DNA of 64,000 bases, taken from positions 1 to 64,000 of the forward strand of contig DBGO01000022.1 in the NCBI GenBank assembly GCA_002295925.1, read 5' to 3'. Below the pieces are notes generated by a model that worked only from the letters and a program-made list of their open reading frames with translations, was not told the origin of the DNA and did not search any database. This document shows positions 56,355 through 64,000 of the stretch, in pieces (position 1 is the stretch's first letter; every line of letters starts with the position of its first letter). The position numbers and the translations under genes were made by a program. Source of the DNA: Flavobacteriales bacterium UBA852 (lineage in GTDB: Bacteria; Bacteroidota; Bacteroidia; Flavobacteriales_E; Vicingaceae).

Positions 56355-56849
56355 TTATTTTTTATCTAACCGTTTGGCTTTTTTTAACACTTCTTGTTTT
56401 TGTTTTTCTTTATAATCTATAATGTTTTGCAAAACTTGTACATTGTTGGTGCCTATAATTTGAGCGGCTAATATTCCTGCATTTTTTGCTCCATTTAACG
56501 CTACTGTTGCAACCGGTACGCCGTTTGGCATTTGTAAAATGGATAATATAGAATCCCATCCGTCAATAGAATTGGATGATTTTACAGGAACACCGATTAC
56601 CGGCAACGGTGATAATGAAGCAACCATTCCAGGTAGATGTGCAGCTCCGCCAGCACCGGCAATAATAACTTTAATGCCTCTTTTATGAGCATTTGATGAA
56701 AATTCAAATAGTTTATCGGGTGTGCGGTGAGCCGATACGATATCAATTTCATAAGCAACACCTAATTGTTCTAATATATCTGCGGCTTGTTGCATAACAG
56801 GCAAGTCGGAGTCAGAGCCCATTACTATGCTCACTAATGGATTATTCAT
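56355..56849 (-). CDS. purE: N5-carboxyaminoimidazole ribonucleotide mutase
   Basis: Purine-biosynthesis mutase, N5-CAIR to CAIR. The 164 residues contain SIVMGSDSDLPVM (about 7-19), SAHRTPDKLFEF and AGAGGAAHLPGMVAS, all standard for class I PurE. It overlaps the purK stop by 4 bp, and the two enzymes act in sequence. Confidence 0.96.
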   Translation of the reverse strand: MNNPLVSIVMGSDSDLPVMQQAADILEQLGVAYEIDIVSAHRTPDKLFEFSSNAHKRGIKVIIAGAGGAAHLPGMVASLSPLPVIGVPVKSSNSIDGWDSILSILQMPNGVPVATVALNGAKNAGILAAQIIGTNNVQVLQNIIDYKEKQKQEVLKKAKRLDKK

Positions 56850-58015
56850 AATTCGTTTGGTTTTGCAATTACTTGAATAGTGTTTTTTACTTTATTTGCT
56901 TTATCAATAACTGTTTCAATAGATTTTCCGATAACGGTAATATGTCCCATTTTTCGTCCGGGGCGAGTGATTTTTTTCCCGTAAAGGTGAATTTTAACAC
57001 CTTCAATGGCAAGAGCTTTTTCCAAACCTTGATAATAAACGTGTCCTTTAAAATTTTCTTCACCCAAAAGGTTTAACATTACCGCCGGTAATTTTTGTTC
57101 TGTACTGCCCAACGGAAGGTTTAAAATAGCACGTAAATGTTGTTCAAATTGCGAAGTGATAATGCTTTCAATGGTATGGTGTCCGCTGTTGTGGGGGCGC
57201 GGCGCTACTTCATTTATAATTACATTATCGTAGTTGTCAATAAAAAACTCTACCGCCAACAATCCTTCCATATTTAGTTTTGAAATAAGTTGAATGGCTA
57301 ATTCTTCGGCAATTTTCTTTTGTTGGTCGGAAATTGAGGAAGGACATATCAGTTTTTCAACCAAATTTGCTTCGGGATGAAATTCCATTTCTACTGCCGG
57401 AAAACACTTGGTTTCGCCTTTTTTGTTACGTGCAACAATTACGGCTATTTCTTTTTTTATGTCAACCAATTCTTCTATTACCGATGCGCCGGGAAGGAGT
57501 TTGTCCAAATCATCTTTGGATTTTATTACGGCTACACCACGACCGTCGTATCCGCCTTTGCGTAATTTTTGTACAAACGGAAATTGTATTTCTTGTTGTT
57601 CAATTTTTTGTTTTATTTTGTCGATATTTTCCGCCAAAATAAAAGGTGAGGTAGGCAACCGGTGTTTTTGATAAAATAATTTTTGTAACCCTTTATCTTG
57701 AATAAGTTCCAAAATCGTTGGGTCAGGAGCAATTAAAACACCTTCTTGTTGTAATTTTTTTAATGCTTCGGTATTGACATTTTCAATTTCAAATGTTAAA
57801 ATATCTACTTGTTTGCCAAAATTGTAAACATCATCAAAATTTAAAATATCCCCTTGGGTGTATCCGGTGGCAATTTTTCCTGCGGGGCAATTTGGCTCAG
57901 GGTCGAGAATATAAGTGGAAATATCCCATTTGCTGGCTTCTTGAATCAACATTTTACCCAATTGACCGCCGGCAATGATACCTAATTTTAAATAGGAAGA
58001 GAATAGTTTTTCCAT
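56846..58015 (-). CDS. purK: N5-carboxyaminoimidazole ribonucleotide synthase
   Basis: ATP-grasp enzyme converting AIR to N5-CAIR. The 389 residues contain LGIIAGGQLGKMLIQEASKW at the N-terminus and EVAPRPHNSGHHTIES, the family motif of the ATP-grasp core. Its coupling with purE (4-bp overlap) is standard. ribH lies 14 bp upstream. Confidence 0.96.
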   Translation of the reverse strand: MEKLFSSYLKLGIIAGGQLGKMLIQEASKWDISTYILDPEPNCPAGKIATGYTQGDILNFDDVYNFGKQVDILTFEIENVNTEALKKLQQEGVLIAPDPTILELIQDKGLQKLFYQKHRLPTSPFILAENIDKIKQKIEQQEIQFPFVQKLRKGGYDGRGVAVIKSKDDLDKLLPGASVIEELVDIKKEIAVIVARNKKGETKCFPAVEMEFHPEANLVEKLICPSSISDQQKKIAEELAIQLISKLNMEGLLAVEFFIDNYDNVIINEVAPRPHNSGHHTIESIITSQFEQHLRAILNLPLGSTEQKLPAVMLNLLGEENFKGHVYYQGLEKALAIEGVKIHLYGKKITRPGRKMGHITVIGKSIETVIDKANKVKNTIQVIAKPNEL

Positions 58016-58029
58016 ATTGAATATTTCTT

Positions 58030-58515
58030 TTATCCTTTTTTTATTGCTGCCATTTTTATTGCTGTTACGGCGGCTTCAATTCCTTTATTTCCGTGTTTGC
58101 CGCCCGAACGGTCAATGGCTTGTTGTAGCGTGTTGTCGGTCAATACCCCAAAAATAACGGGTGTATTGTATTTTAACCCTACGTCTTTTATTCCCAACGC
58201 TGTGGCTTGGCAAACAAAATCAAAATGCTTGGTTTCGCCCTGAATGACACTTCCCAAACAAATAACCGCATCAAGCGAGTGTTTTTCGAGTAATATCTGT
58301 GCCCCCAATGGTAATTCAAAGCTTCCGGGTACATATTGAATGATAATATTCTCGTCTTGTGCATTATGCTTTAACAAGGTCTCGTAAGCGCCTTTTAGCA
58401 AGTTGCCTGTAATGTTATGATTCCATTCCGAAACAACAATGCCAAACCTTAAAGATTTGGCATCGGGAATTTCTTCAATATTGTAATCGGATAAATTTTT
58501 GTTTACGGTTGCCAT
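58030..58515 (-). CDS. ribH: 6,7-dimethyl-8-ribityllumazine synthase
   Basis: Penultimate step of riboflavin synthesis. The 161 residues contain VSEWNHNITGNLLKGA (about 29-44), VPGSFELPLGA and VIQGETKHFDFVCQ with the catalytic His. It starts 1 bp after the TPR gene stop and precedes purK. Confidence 0.96.
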   Translation of the reverse strand: MATVNKNLSDYNIEEIPDAKSLRFGIVVSEWNHNITGNLLKGAYETLLKHNAQDENIIIQYVPGSFELPLGAQILLEKHSLDAVICLGSVIQGETKHFDFVCQATALGIKDVGLKYNTPVIFGVLTDNTLQQAIDRSGGKHGNKGIEAAVTAIKMAAIKKG

Positions 58516-58516
58516 T

Positions 58517-59212
58517 TTATAAATGTGCTTTTGCGCGTTCTATATATTTTTCTATTTCTCGTGCTTCTGTACTTTCAGGGTATTCTTTTTGAATTGTCGA
58601 ATAGTTGTCATAAGCATCTTGATATTTGCCTAAACGCTCAGCAGTAGCCGCTGCTTTCATTAAGAAATAGGGCGTGGTAAATTTATTTGCGTTGTGTTTA
58701 CTTGCTTTTTCATAATATTCAAGGGCTTGTTCATCATCACCCAATTCGCTGTAAGCATCGCCAATTAAACCTATTGCCATTGTAGAAACAATAATGTCTT
58801 CACCGTCAAATTTTTTCAAATATTCAATGGCTTGCTCATAGTTGCCTAAACGTAAATACGATACACCAACATAATAGTTTGCCAAATTGGCGGCTTTGGT
58901 GCCCGAATAGTTTTCGATAATATCCAAGAAACCGTAATAATTTACGCCATCGCCGTTGATAGCCAAGTTAAACGAATCTTTTGCGAAAAATTGCTCTGCA
59001 GCATACATGTTCGATTTGGATTCGGTCTCACGAGGTGCTTGATAGAAATTATTGTAAGCCAAATATAAACCAACCAAAACAACAACAGCCCCAACTATAA
59101 CGGATAAACTTTTTTTGTTGTTTTCGATAAACTCCTCGGTTTTGGAATATACTTGTTCTACGTCAACTACTACGTCGTCTAATGGGTCGTGTTCGTGTTG
59201 TTTTTTACTCAT
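58517..59212 (-). CDS. Membrane-anchored tetratricopeptide-repeat protein (YfgM-like)
   Basis: The 231 residues have one transmembrane segment (about 36-57), preceded by an acidic cytoplasmic tail, and an exported part with TPR-like helices: GVSYLRLGNYEQAIEYLKKF, GDAYSELGDDEQALEYYEKA and YQDAYDNYSTIQKEYPEST. The layout resembles YfgM/ancillary SecYEG translocon proteins. The role is inferred from architecture. It is first of a run of genes to purE and has its own -7 element upstream. Confidence 0.82.
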   Translation of the reverse strand: MSKKQHEHDPLDDVVVDVEQVYSKTEEFIENNKKSLSVIVGAVVVLVGLYLAYNNFYQAPRETESKSNMYAAEQFFAKDSFNLAINGDGVNYYGFLDIIENYSGTKAANLANYYVGVSYLRLGNYEQAIEYLKKFDGEDIIVSTMAIGLIGDAYSELGDDEQALEYYEKASKHNANKFTTPYFLMKAAATAERLGKYQDAYDNYSTIQKEYPESTEAREIEKYIERAKAHL

Positions 59213-59241
59213 AATTAAATGCTTTTCTTTTTAGCTGATTG

Positions 59242-59249
59242 CAAAAATA
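59242..59249 (-). promoter_or_regulatory. -7 promoter element of the TPR-ribH-purK-purE operon
   Basis: TATTTTTG on the minus strand, an exact TAnnTTTG, 30 bp upstream of the TPR gene start. No good -33 TTTG was found at the usual spacing. Confidence 0.4.
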
Positions 59250-59303
59250 GTGTATTTTTTAAATTGTGTCTGATTTTGTGAAAATATTTGTTAAATGCCG
59301 ATA

Positions 59304-60533
59304 TTAAATAATGGTTTTCAATGCTTTTCCGGTCAATGGTTTATTGAAATACGGCGAGTTTTTCGATTTTGAAAGATTTTCTTTTTCAGAAAAAGTCCAT
59401 TCCAAATCGGGGTCAAATATGGTTAAGTCTGCTTTTTGTCCGATTTTTATTGATGGAACTTTCAGGTTTAATCTTTTTCTGGGGTTTGTTGTAAATGTTG
59501 CTATCAGGTTTTCCAATGAAACAGTGTTTTTGGTAGCATAACGGAGACTTCCGAAAAATGTTTGATTGTTTATCATTCCATAGCTGGCGTGGTCAAATTC
59601 TCTGAATTTTTGTTCGGGTTCGCGTGGCTCGTGGTCGGAGCAAATAATGTCTATATCGCCGGAATTAAGTAATTCAATCAATTCGTTACGGTTTTCTTTT
59701 GTTCGGAGTGGTGATAAGGTTTTCAGGTTTGTGTCAAATTCTGTTAAATCATCGTCGGTAAAATAAAACTGATAGGCGGCAATGTCAGTTGTTTTGTTAT
59801 GCTTTTTAATTTCTTTTATTGATTCGCTAAGCGACACACCCATAAAATGGATGTCGGTTTCGCAATATTCGGCTAATGCAATAGCTTGTTTTACAGCTAC
59901 TGTTTCGGCAATTGAAGGAATACCTTTTAATCCGAGTTTAGTGCTTACAACACCTTCGTTAATTTGACCGTTGTCGAATAAATCTTTTTGGTTGGGGAAA
60001 TATAAAATCAAGCTGTTGATGTTTGCCGCGTAACGCAAAGCTCTTTCGAGCAGATTAAGGTTGCTTACAGCGTGTTTGCCGTCGGTAAATGCTTTGGCTC
60101 CGGCTTGCTGCATATCATACATTTCGGCAATTTCTTTACCTTCGGCATTTTCGGATAAACATCCGTAAGGATAAATATTTACAGGAAATTTTTCGGATTG
60201 TTTTAAAATGTATTCAATTGAACTTTTATTATCAGTAGCAGGATTTTTTTGAGGCATTAAGCCCACGGCTGTAAAACCACCGTTAACAGCCGCTTTTATT
60301 CCGCTTTCAATAGTTTCTTGATGTTCATTACCCGGGTCGCGAAAATTTGCTCTGAAATCGAACCAACCAATTGATACGTAGGTATTGGGATAATCTAACA
60401 CTTCGTCGGCATCATCTTGAATGTTATCTTCAATTTTTGTGATTATTCCATCTTCAATAAAAATATCTTTTTTTTGTCCGTTAAGTGGATTTCCTTTTTC
60501 AACAATTATTGCCGACTTAATTAGTTGCTTCAT
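59304..60533 (-). CDS. Dihydroorotase-like amidohydrolase lacking the HxH metal motif
   Basis: Resembles dihydroorotase of pyrimidine synthesis in length (409 residues) and layout, with GWFDFRANFRDPG (56-68) where active enzymes have DxHxHxR-E/D-PG: both metal-binding His are replaced (Arg61, Asn63). The later ICSDHEPREPEQKF fits the family SDH-P motif. Flavobacterial homologues I recall share this loss. It could be a catalytically altered form or a partner of another protein such as aspartate transcarbamoylase, as PyrC-like partners are in some bacteria. It is on the same strand as the M48 gene upstream (11 bp). Confidence 0.82.
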   Translation of the reverse strand: MKQLIKSAIIVEKGNPLNGQKKDIFIEDGIITKIEDNIQDDADEVLDYPNTYVSIGWFDFRANFRDPGNEHQETIESGIKAAVNGGFTAVGLMPQKNPATDNKSSIEYILKQSEKFPVNIYPYGCLSENAEGKEIAEMYDMQQAGAKAFTDGKHAVSNLNLLERALRYAANINSLILYFPNQKDLFDNGQINEGVVSTKLGLKGIPSIAETVAVKQAIALAEYCETDIHFMGVSLSESIKEIKKHNKTTDIAAYQFYFTDDDLTEFDTNLKTLSPLRTKENRNELIELLNSGDIDIICSDHEPREPEQKFREFDHASYGMINNQTFFGSLRYATKNTVSLENLIATFTTNPRKRLNLKVPSIKIGQKADLTIFDPDLEWTFSEKENLSKSKNSPYFNKPLTGKALKTII

Positions 60534-60544
60534 TTGAAAATTCT

Positions 60545-61348
60545 TTAATTCTGCGGATTATAATAGGTCATAGCTACGGGTAAATATTCTTCGAGATCTT
60601 TTATTCGTCGTTCGTGACTGGGGTGTGTGCTTAAAAATTCAGGGACTTTTGGTCCGTTTGCCATTGCATCCATTCTTTTCCAAAATTCTATGGTTTCCGA
60701 AGGATTATATCCGGCAAGAGCCATAAATACTGCTCCCATTTTATCCGCTTCGGATTCTTGATTTCTGCTGAAAGCTAAAGCACCTACGCCTGTTGTAACG
60801 CCGTATGCCGCCATAAAAATTTGTTGGGTTTCTTGTGGCTTTTCTTTCAAAGCAACCGACAAACTTACACCACCTAAGGCAATGGCTAATTGTTGACTCA
60901 TTCTTTCGTTTCCGTGCCGGGCAACGGCATGTGCAATTTCGTGTCCCATTACAACAGCCAATCCTTTGTCATCTTTACAAATGGGCATGATGCCTTGATA
61001 CACGACCACTTTTCCGCCTGGCATACACCAAGCGTTTACAATATCTTGTTGCACATAGTTAAATTCCCATTGGAAATTCTTTAATCGTTTTTTAAAGCCA
61101 TTGTCTTTTAAATAATTTTCTACAGCTGTTGCCATTCGTGCGCCCACACGCTTAACCATTTTTGTTTCTTCAAGATTTTCGGGGGCAGGAGGGTTTTGTT
61201 GCAAAAATTGGTTGTATGAATCCAAACTTAAAGAAAGCATTATGGATTCGGGAAGTAAACTCATTTGCTTTCTTCCGGTAACCGGAACTTTTGAACAGGC
61301 AAAAAGTATTGCGCCGACAAAAAAAAGTAAAATTAAATTTTTACGCAT
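60545..61348 (-). CDS. M48-family metalloprotease lipoprotein
   Basis: Zinc protease anchored outside the cytoplasmic membrane. The 267 residues have a lipobox ending LFAC (Cys18), the zinc motif HEIAH (136-140) and the downstream ESEAD (198-202) supplying the third ligand. It belongs with the LoiP/YcaL-like M48 lipoproteins. It overlaps clpS by 8 bp, an unusual pairing, and a dihydroorotase-like gene follows 11 bp later. Confidence 0.92.
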   Translation of the reverse strand: MRKNLILLFFVGAILFACSKVPVTGRKQMSLLPESIMLSLSLDSYNQFLQQNPPAPENLEETKMVKRVGARMATAVENYLKDNGFKKRLKNFQWEFNYVQQDIVNAWCMPGGKVVVYQGIMPICKDDKGLAVVMGHEIAHAVARHGNERMSQQLAIALGGVSLSVALKEKPQETQQIFMAAYGVTTGVGALAFSRNQESEADKMGAVFMALAGYNPSETIEFWKRMDAMANGPKVPEFLSTHPSHERRIKDLEEYLPVAMTYYNPQN

Positions 61349-61637
61349 TTTTGGTCATCTTTTCAATCACTACACTTAAACCCATTTCTTGCAAAATTTC
61401 TTTCAAATGGGTTAAATCGGTTTTACTGCCTAATTTAATTTCGCATTTGCCGTTGTAGTGCGTAATTAACGCACATTGTTCGGCTTGCTCGGGTGTGTGG
61501 TTGCATACTTGTGTTAAGCATTCAATCACATAATCAAAAGTATTGTGGTTGTCGTTGATAAGTACCAATGAATATTTTTCAGATTGCGCTTGCAGAATTT
61601 CATCAAATAATTCTTGATGTTGATTATCGTTAATCAT
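61341..61637 (-). CDS. clpS: ClpS adaptor of the ClpAP protease
   Basis: Recognises N-degrons and delivers substrates to ClpAP. From ATG 61637 (MINDNQHQ; an upstream start adds 7 residues) it is 98 residues, with YSLVLINDNHNTFDYVIECL (about 24-43), the ClpS signature. It overlaps the M48 protease gene by 8 bp. Confidence 0.93.
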   Translation of the reverse strand: MINDNQHQELFDEILQAQSEKYSLVLINDNHNTFDYVIECLTQVCNHTPEQAEQCALITHYNGKCEIKLGSKTDLTHLKEILQEMGLSVVIEKMTKNA

Positions 61638-61655
61638 AATTAAATTTATTTTAAA

Positions 61656-61663
61656 CAAAAATA
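61656..61663 (-). promoter_or_regulatory. Possible -7 promoter element of the clpS operon
   Basis: TATTTTTG on the minus strand fits TAnnTTTG, 19-26 bp upstream of the clpS start. The upstream TTTG is too close for normal spacing. Confidence 0.35.
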
Positions 61664-61737
61664 AGTAAAGATTTTCAAATGTCCTTCATTCGTTAATAAT
61701 TCGTTTTAATTGGATTTAATTTATTTGGCAAAAAGTA

Positions 61738-62544
61738 TTGAAAATCCTACTTTTATGCGCTCAAAAAACTCTGCCGGTGCCCGATTTTATACATATACGA
61801 TTATTGGATGTTGTTGATATTGTTATGGTGGCAATATTGCTTTACCAGCTTTACAGAATGGTGAAAGGGACGGCAGCTATTCGAATTTTTGCAGGCATTT
61901 TTGCTATCTATTTATTATGGAAGATAACACAAGCACTTCAATTAAAACTGTTGAGTGAAATTTTGGGGCAATTTATCGGAGTAGGAGTAATTGCGTTAAT
62001 TATTGTTTTTCAGCAAGAAATCAGAAGGTTTTTATTGTATTTGGGTTCAAACAGAATTTTGAACAAAACAGTTGGCGGACGTTGGTTGATAAAGTGGTCG
62101 GAGAAAAATAAAAACAAATTGGAGGTAGAGCCGATAATTAAAGCGGTTGAAAATTTGTCTCTTACTAAAACAGGAGCATTATTGGTTATTTCACACCAAT
62201 CGGAATTGAAATTTTATACGGCAACAGGGGTGGAGATAGACGCTTTAATCCACGAAGAGTTAATCGAAAGCATTTTTTTTAAGAATAACCCTTTGCACGA
62301 TGGAGCCGCTATCATTTATAATAACCGAATAAAGGCGGTAAAATGTGTTTTACCAATATCCGATTCGGAATTACCGCCACATTTTGGATTACGTCACCGC
62401 GCAGCTATGGGCATTACAGAAACCAGTTCGGCAGCAGCTATTGTGGTATCTGAAGAAACCGGAGAAATCACTTATTTTGAAAATGCCGAATTTATTACTA
62501 AAATTACCCCAATAGAATTGAAACAGCGTTTGATGAATCTTTAA
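61738..62544 (+). CDS. Diadenylate cyclase (CdaA family)
   Basis: Makes cyclic di-AMP, a second messenger. The 268 residues have three predicted membrane helices (about 22-42, 46-64, 76-94) followed by the DAC domain with DGA (188-190) and RHR (219-221), the catalytic and nucleotide-binding motifs. The start appears to be TTG at 61738, because the only nearby ATG is in another frame; a GTG 13 codons in (reading PVPDF) is an alternative. It is divergent from clpS. Confidence 0.9.
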   Translation: MKILLLCAQKTLPVPDFIHIRLLDVVDIVMVAILLYQLYRMVKGTAAIRIFAGIFAIYLLWKITQALQLKLLSEILGQFIGVGVIALIIVFQQEIRRFLLYLGSNRILNKTVGGRWLIKWSEKNKNKLEVEPIIKAVENLSLTKTGALLVISHQSELKFYTATGVEIDALIHEELIESIFFKNNPLHDGAAIIYNNRIKAVKCVLPISDSELPPHFGLRHRAAMGITETSSAAAIVVSEETGEITYFENAEFITKITPIELKQRLMNL

Positions 62545-62610
62545 TATTTATTCTAAATTAACAAGCAGTAGTTTTGAATTGTAAAATCAGGCATTTCAAC
62601 TTTAAATTTT

Positions 62611-62618
62611 TACCTTTG
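62611..62618 (+). promoter_or_regulatory. -7 promoter element ahead of the ABC-F gene
   Basis: TACCTTTG is an exact TAnnTTTG, 25 bp before the ATG at 62643. Confidence 0.45.
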
Positions 62619-62642
62619 CATTCTTATTCAAATTAAATAATT

Positions 62643-64000
62643 ATGTCAGACGATAAAAAAGTAATTTTTTCAATGGTAAAGGTTTCTAAAGCTTTACCAT
62701 CAGGAAAACAAATATTAAAAGATATTTATCTTTCATTCTATTATGGAGCCAAAATCGGAATAATCGGTTTAAACGGAAGTGGTAAATCCACATTGTTGAA
62801 AATTATTGCCGGTGAGGATAATGCTTATCAAGGTGAAGTGGTTTTTTCGCCCGGATATTCGGTTGGATATTTACCGCAAGAGCCCGTTTTGGATGATGAT
62901 AAAACCGTTCGCCAAATTGTTGAAGAAGGCGTGCAAGAAATTGTAGATGTATTAAAAGAATATGAAGAGGTAAATAACGCATTTGCCGACCCCGAAGTTC
63001 TGGAAAATCCGGATAAAATGGAAGAGTTGATGACCAAGCAGGCACAGTTGCAAGATAAAATTGACCAATACGATGCTTGGGAATTGGATAATAAACTTCA
63101 ACGGGCTATGGATGCCTTAAACTGTCCGCCGGAAGATGCGTTGGTGAAAAATCTGTCGGGAGGTGAAAAACGCCGTGTTGCACTTTGCCGTTTATTGTTG
63201 AAACAACCCGATATTCTGTTGCTTGATGAACCTACCAACCACCTTGATGCCGAGTCGGTGTATTGGTTGGAGCAACACTTAAAACAATATAAAGGAACGG
63301 TTATTGCCATTACACACGACCGTTATTTCTTAGATAATGTTGCCGGCTGGATACTTGAATTAGATAGAGGAGAAGGCATTCCTTGGAAAGGAAATTATTC
63401 TTCTTGGTTGGAACAAAAATCAAAACGCTTGGCAGAAGAAGAAAAACAAGAAAGCAAGCGTCGTAAAACGCTTGAACGTGAGCTCGAATGGGTAAGAATG
63501 ACGCCCAAAGGACGCCACGCAAAAGCAAAAGCTCGTTTATCTAATTATGATAAATTATTGAACGAAGGGACAAAAGAAAAAGAAGCCAAATTGGAGCTTT
63601 TTATCCCCAATGGACCTCGTTTGGGAAATGATGTTATTGAAGCAGAACATATCACCAAATCGTACGATGATAAATTATTGATAGAAGATTTAAGCTTTAA
63701 ATTACCGCCTGCCGGAATTGTAGGGATTATTGGACCGAATGGGGCGGGGAAAACCACGCTTTTCAGAATGATTGTAGGCGAGGAAACACCCGACTCGGGA
63801 AGCATTCGTATAGGTGATACCGTAAAAATCGGTTATGTTGACCAAACACATAAAGATTTAGACCCTGAAAAAACTATTTTTGAAGTAATAAACGATGGTG
63901 CCGAAATGATGGATATTGGTGGTAAAACCATAAATGTCAGGGCTTATTTGTCGAAATTTAACTTTTCAGGCGCCAATCAAAACAAAAAAGTAGGTGTGCT
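62643..64000 (+). CDS. ettA: ABC-F ATPase, EttA-like (3' end outside the window)
   Basis: Ribosome-associated ATPase of the ABC-F family, likely the energy-dependent translational throttle EttA. The 452 visible residues contain the first ATP domain with GLNGSGKST (about 41-49) and LSGGEKRRVALCRLLLKQPDILLLDEPTNHLD (given in part), an inter-domain linker with the Arg/Lys-rich RMTPKGRHAKAKARLSNYD, and the second domain with GPNGAGKTT. There is no membrane domain. The reading frame is open to the last base, so the C-terminus is missing. Confidence 0.93.
   Translation, partial: MSDDKKVIFSMVKVSKALPSGKQILKDIYLSFYYGAKIGIIGLNGSGKSTLLKIIAGEDNAYQGEVVFSPGYSVGYLPQEPVLDDDKTVRQIVEEGVQEIVDVLKEYEEVNNAFADPEVLENPDKMEELMTKQAQLQDKIDQYDAWELDNKLQRAMDALNCPPEDALVKNLSGGEKRRVALCRLLLKQPDILLLDEPTNHLDAESVYWLEQHLKQYKGTVIAITHDRYFLDNVAGWILELDRGEGIPWKGNYSSWLEQKSKRLAEEEKQESKRRKTLERELEWVRMTPKGRHAKAKARLSNYDKLLNEGTKEKEAKLELFIPNGPRLGNDVIEAEHITKSYDDKLLIEDLSFKLPPAGIVGIIGPNGAGKTTLFRMIVGEETPDSGSIRIGDTVKIGYVDQTHKDLDPEKTIFEVINDGAEMMDIGGKTINVRAYLSKFNFSGANQNKKVGV

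Noticed and set aside
57334..57671. Three stacked open frames opposite purK
   Set aside because: All are shadows of a conserved ATP-grasp gene with no start signal or family match.

Overview
This is an AT-rich chromosomal window from a member of the Bacteroidota, most likely a Flavobacteriia-like lineage; I infer no genus. The evidence is two secreted proteins with type IX secretion C-terminal signals (one type B, one type A), a PorP/SprF protein, a DnaE with a fused N-terminal proofreading domain, an archaeal-type ProS, and promoters of the TTTG / TAnnTTTG kind. Nearly everything is vertical housekeeping sequence. I found no rRNA, tRNA, CRISPR array, insertion sequence, phage or integron. 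The one structural RNA I recognise is the small SRP RNA at about 25014-25116 on the minus strand.

Layout. 0.1-4.2 kb: AMP nucleosidase, holA, an orphan solute-binding lipoprotein and thioredoxin. 4.2-5.4 kb: an acyltransferase pseudogene with three lesions. 5.6-8.5 kb: a membrane-anchored glutamate-synthase-like flavoprotein and a divergent Nramp-type transporter. 8.5-10.9 kb: the most accessory-looking stretch, with a small broken lipoprotein gene and a 651-residue MORN-type repeat protein. 10.9-16.5 kb: dnaE and apbE. 16.7-22.1 kb: a large repeat-containing secreted protein with its PorP/SprF partner. 22.2-25.0 kb: an unknown helical protein, rpmB, a 66-residue orphan and nth. 25.0-31.4 kb, minus strand: SRP RNA, MFS transporter, aroQ, rpsU, and an operon of NSS transporter, a MetS-like small subunit, an HhH protein, apt and acyl-CoA dehydrogenase.

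31.6-40.7 kb, plus strand: AddA/RecB-like helicase-nuclease, rpsA with a structured leader, a Fur-family regulator, a STAS protein, purA and an OstA-like protein. 40.7-46.2 kb: murB, a glycosyltransferase and a secreted subtilase. 46.3-50.8 kb: proS, a tyrosine-rich secreted protein with Lys-Pro-Tyr repeats, and a FadL-type outer-membrane protein. 50.8-56.3 kb: purS, pssA and an intact acyltransferase on the minus strand, then kynU, a nitroreductase and kmo on the plus strand. 56.3-61.7 kb, minus strand: purE, purK, ribH, a TPR protein, a dihydroorotase-like protein, an M48 lipoprotein and clpS. 61.7-64.0 kb: a diadenylate cyclase and a partial ABC-F gene that runs off the end.

How the genes fit together. 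Purine synthesis and salvage (purA, purE, purK, purS, apt, amn) is scattered over several operons. The kynU-nitroreductase-kmo operon points to tryptophan catabolism or NAD synthesis through 3-hydroxyanthranilate, with the other steps outside the window. The secreted subtilase, the large type B protein and PorP/SprF belong to type IX secretion. No obvious new multi-gene system stands out. The best leads are the KPKTY-repeat secreted protein, the Nramp relative lacking the DPGN metal motif, the rpsA leader RNA, the NSS small-subunit operon, the nitroreductase in the kynurenine operon, and a terminator embedded in the coding end of a convergent gene.
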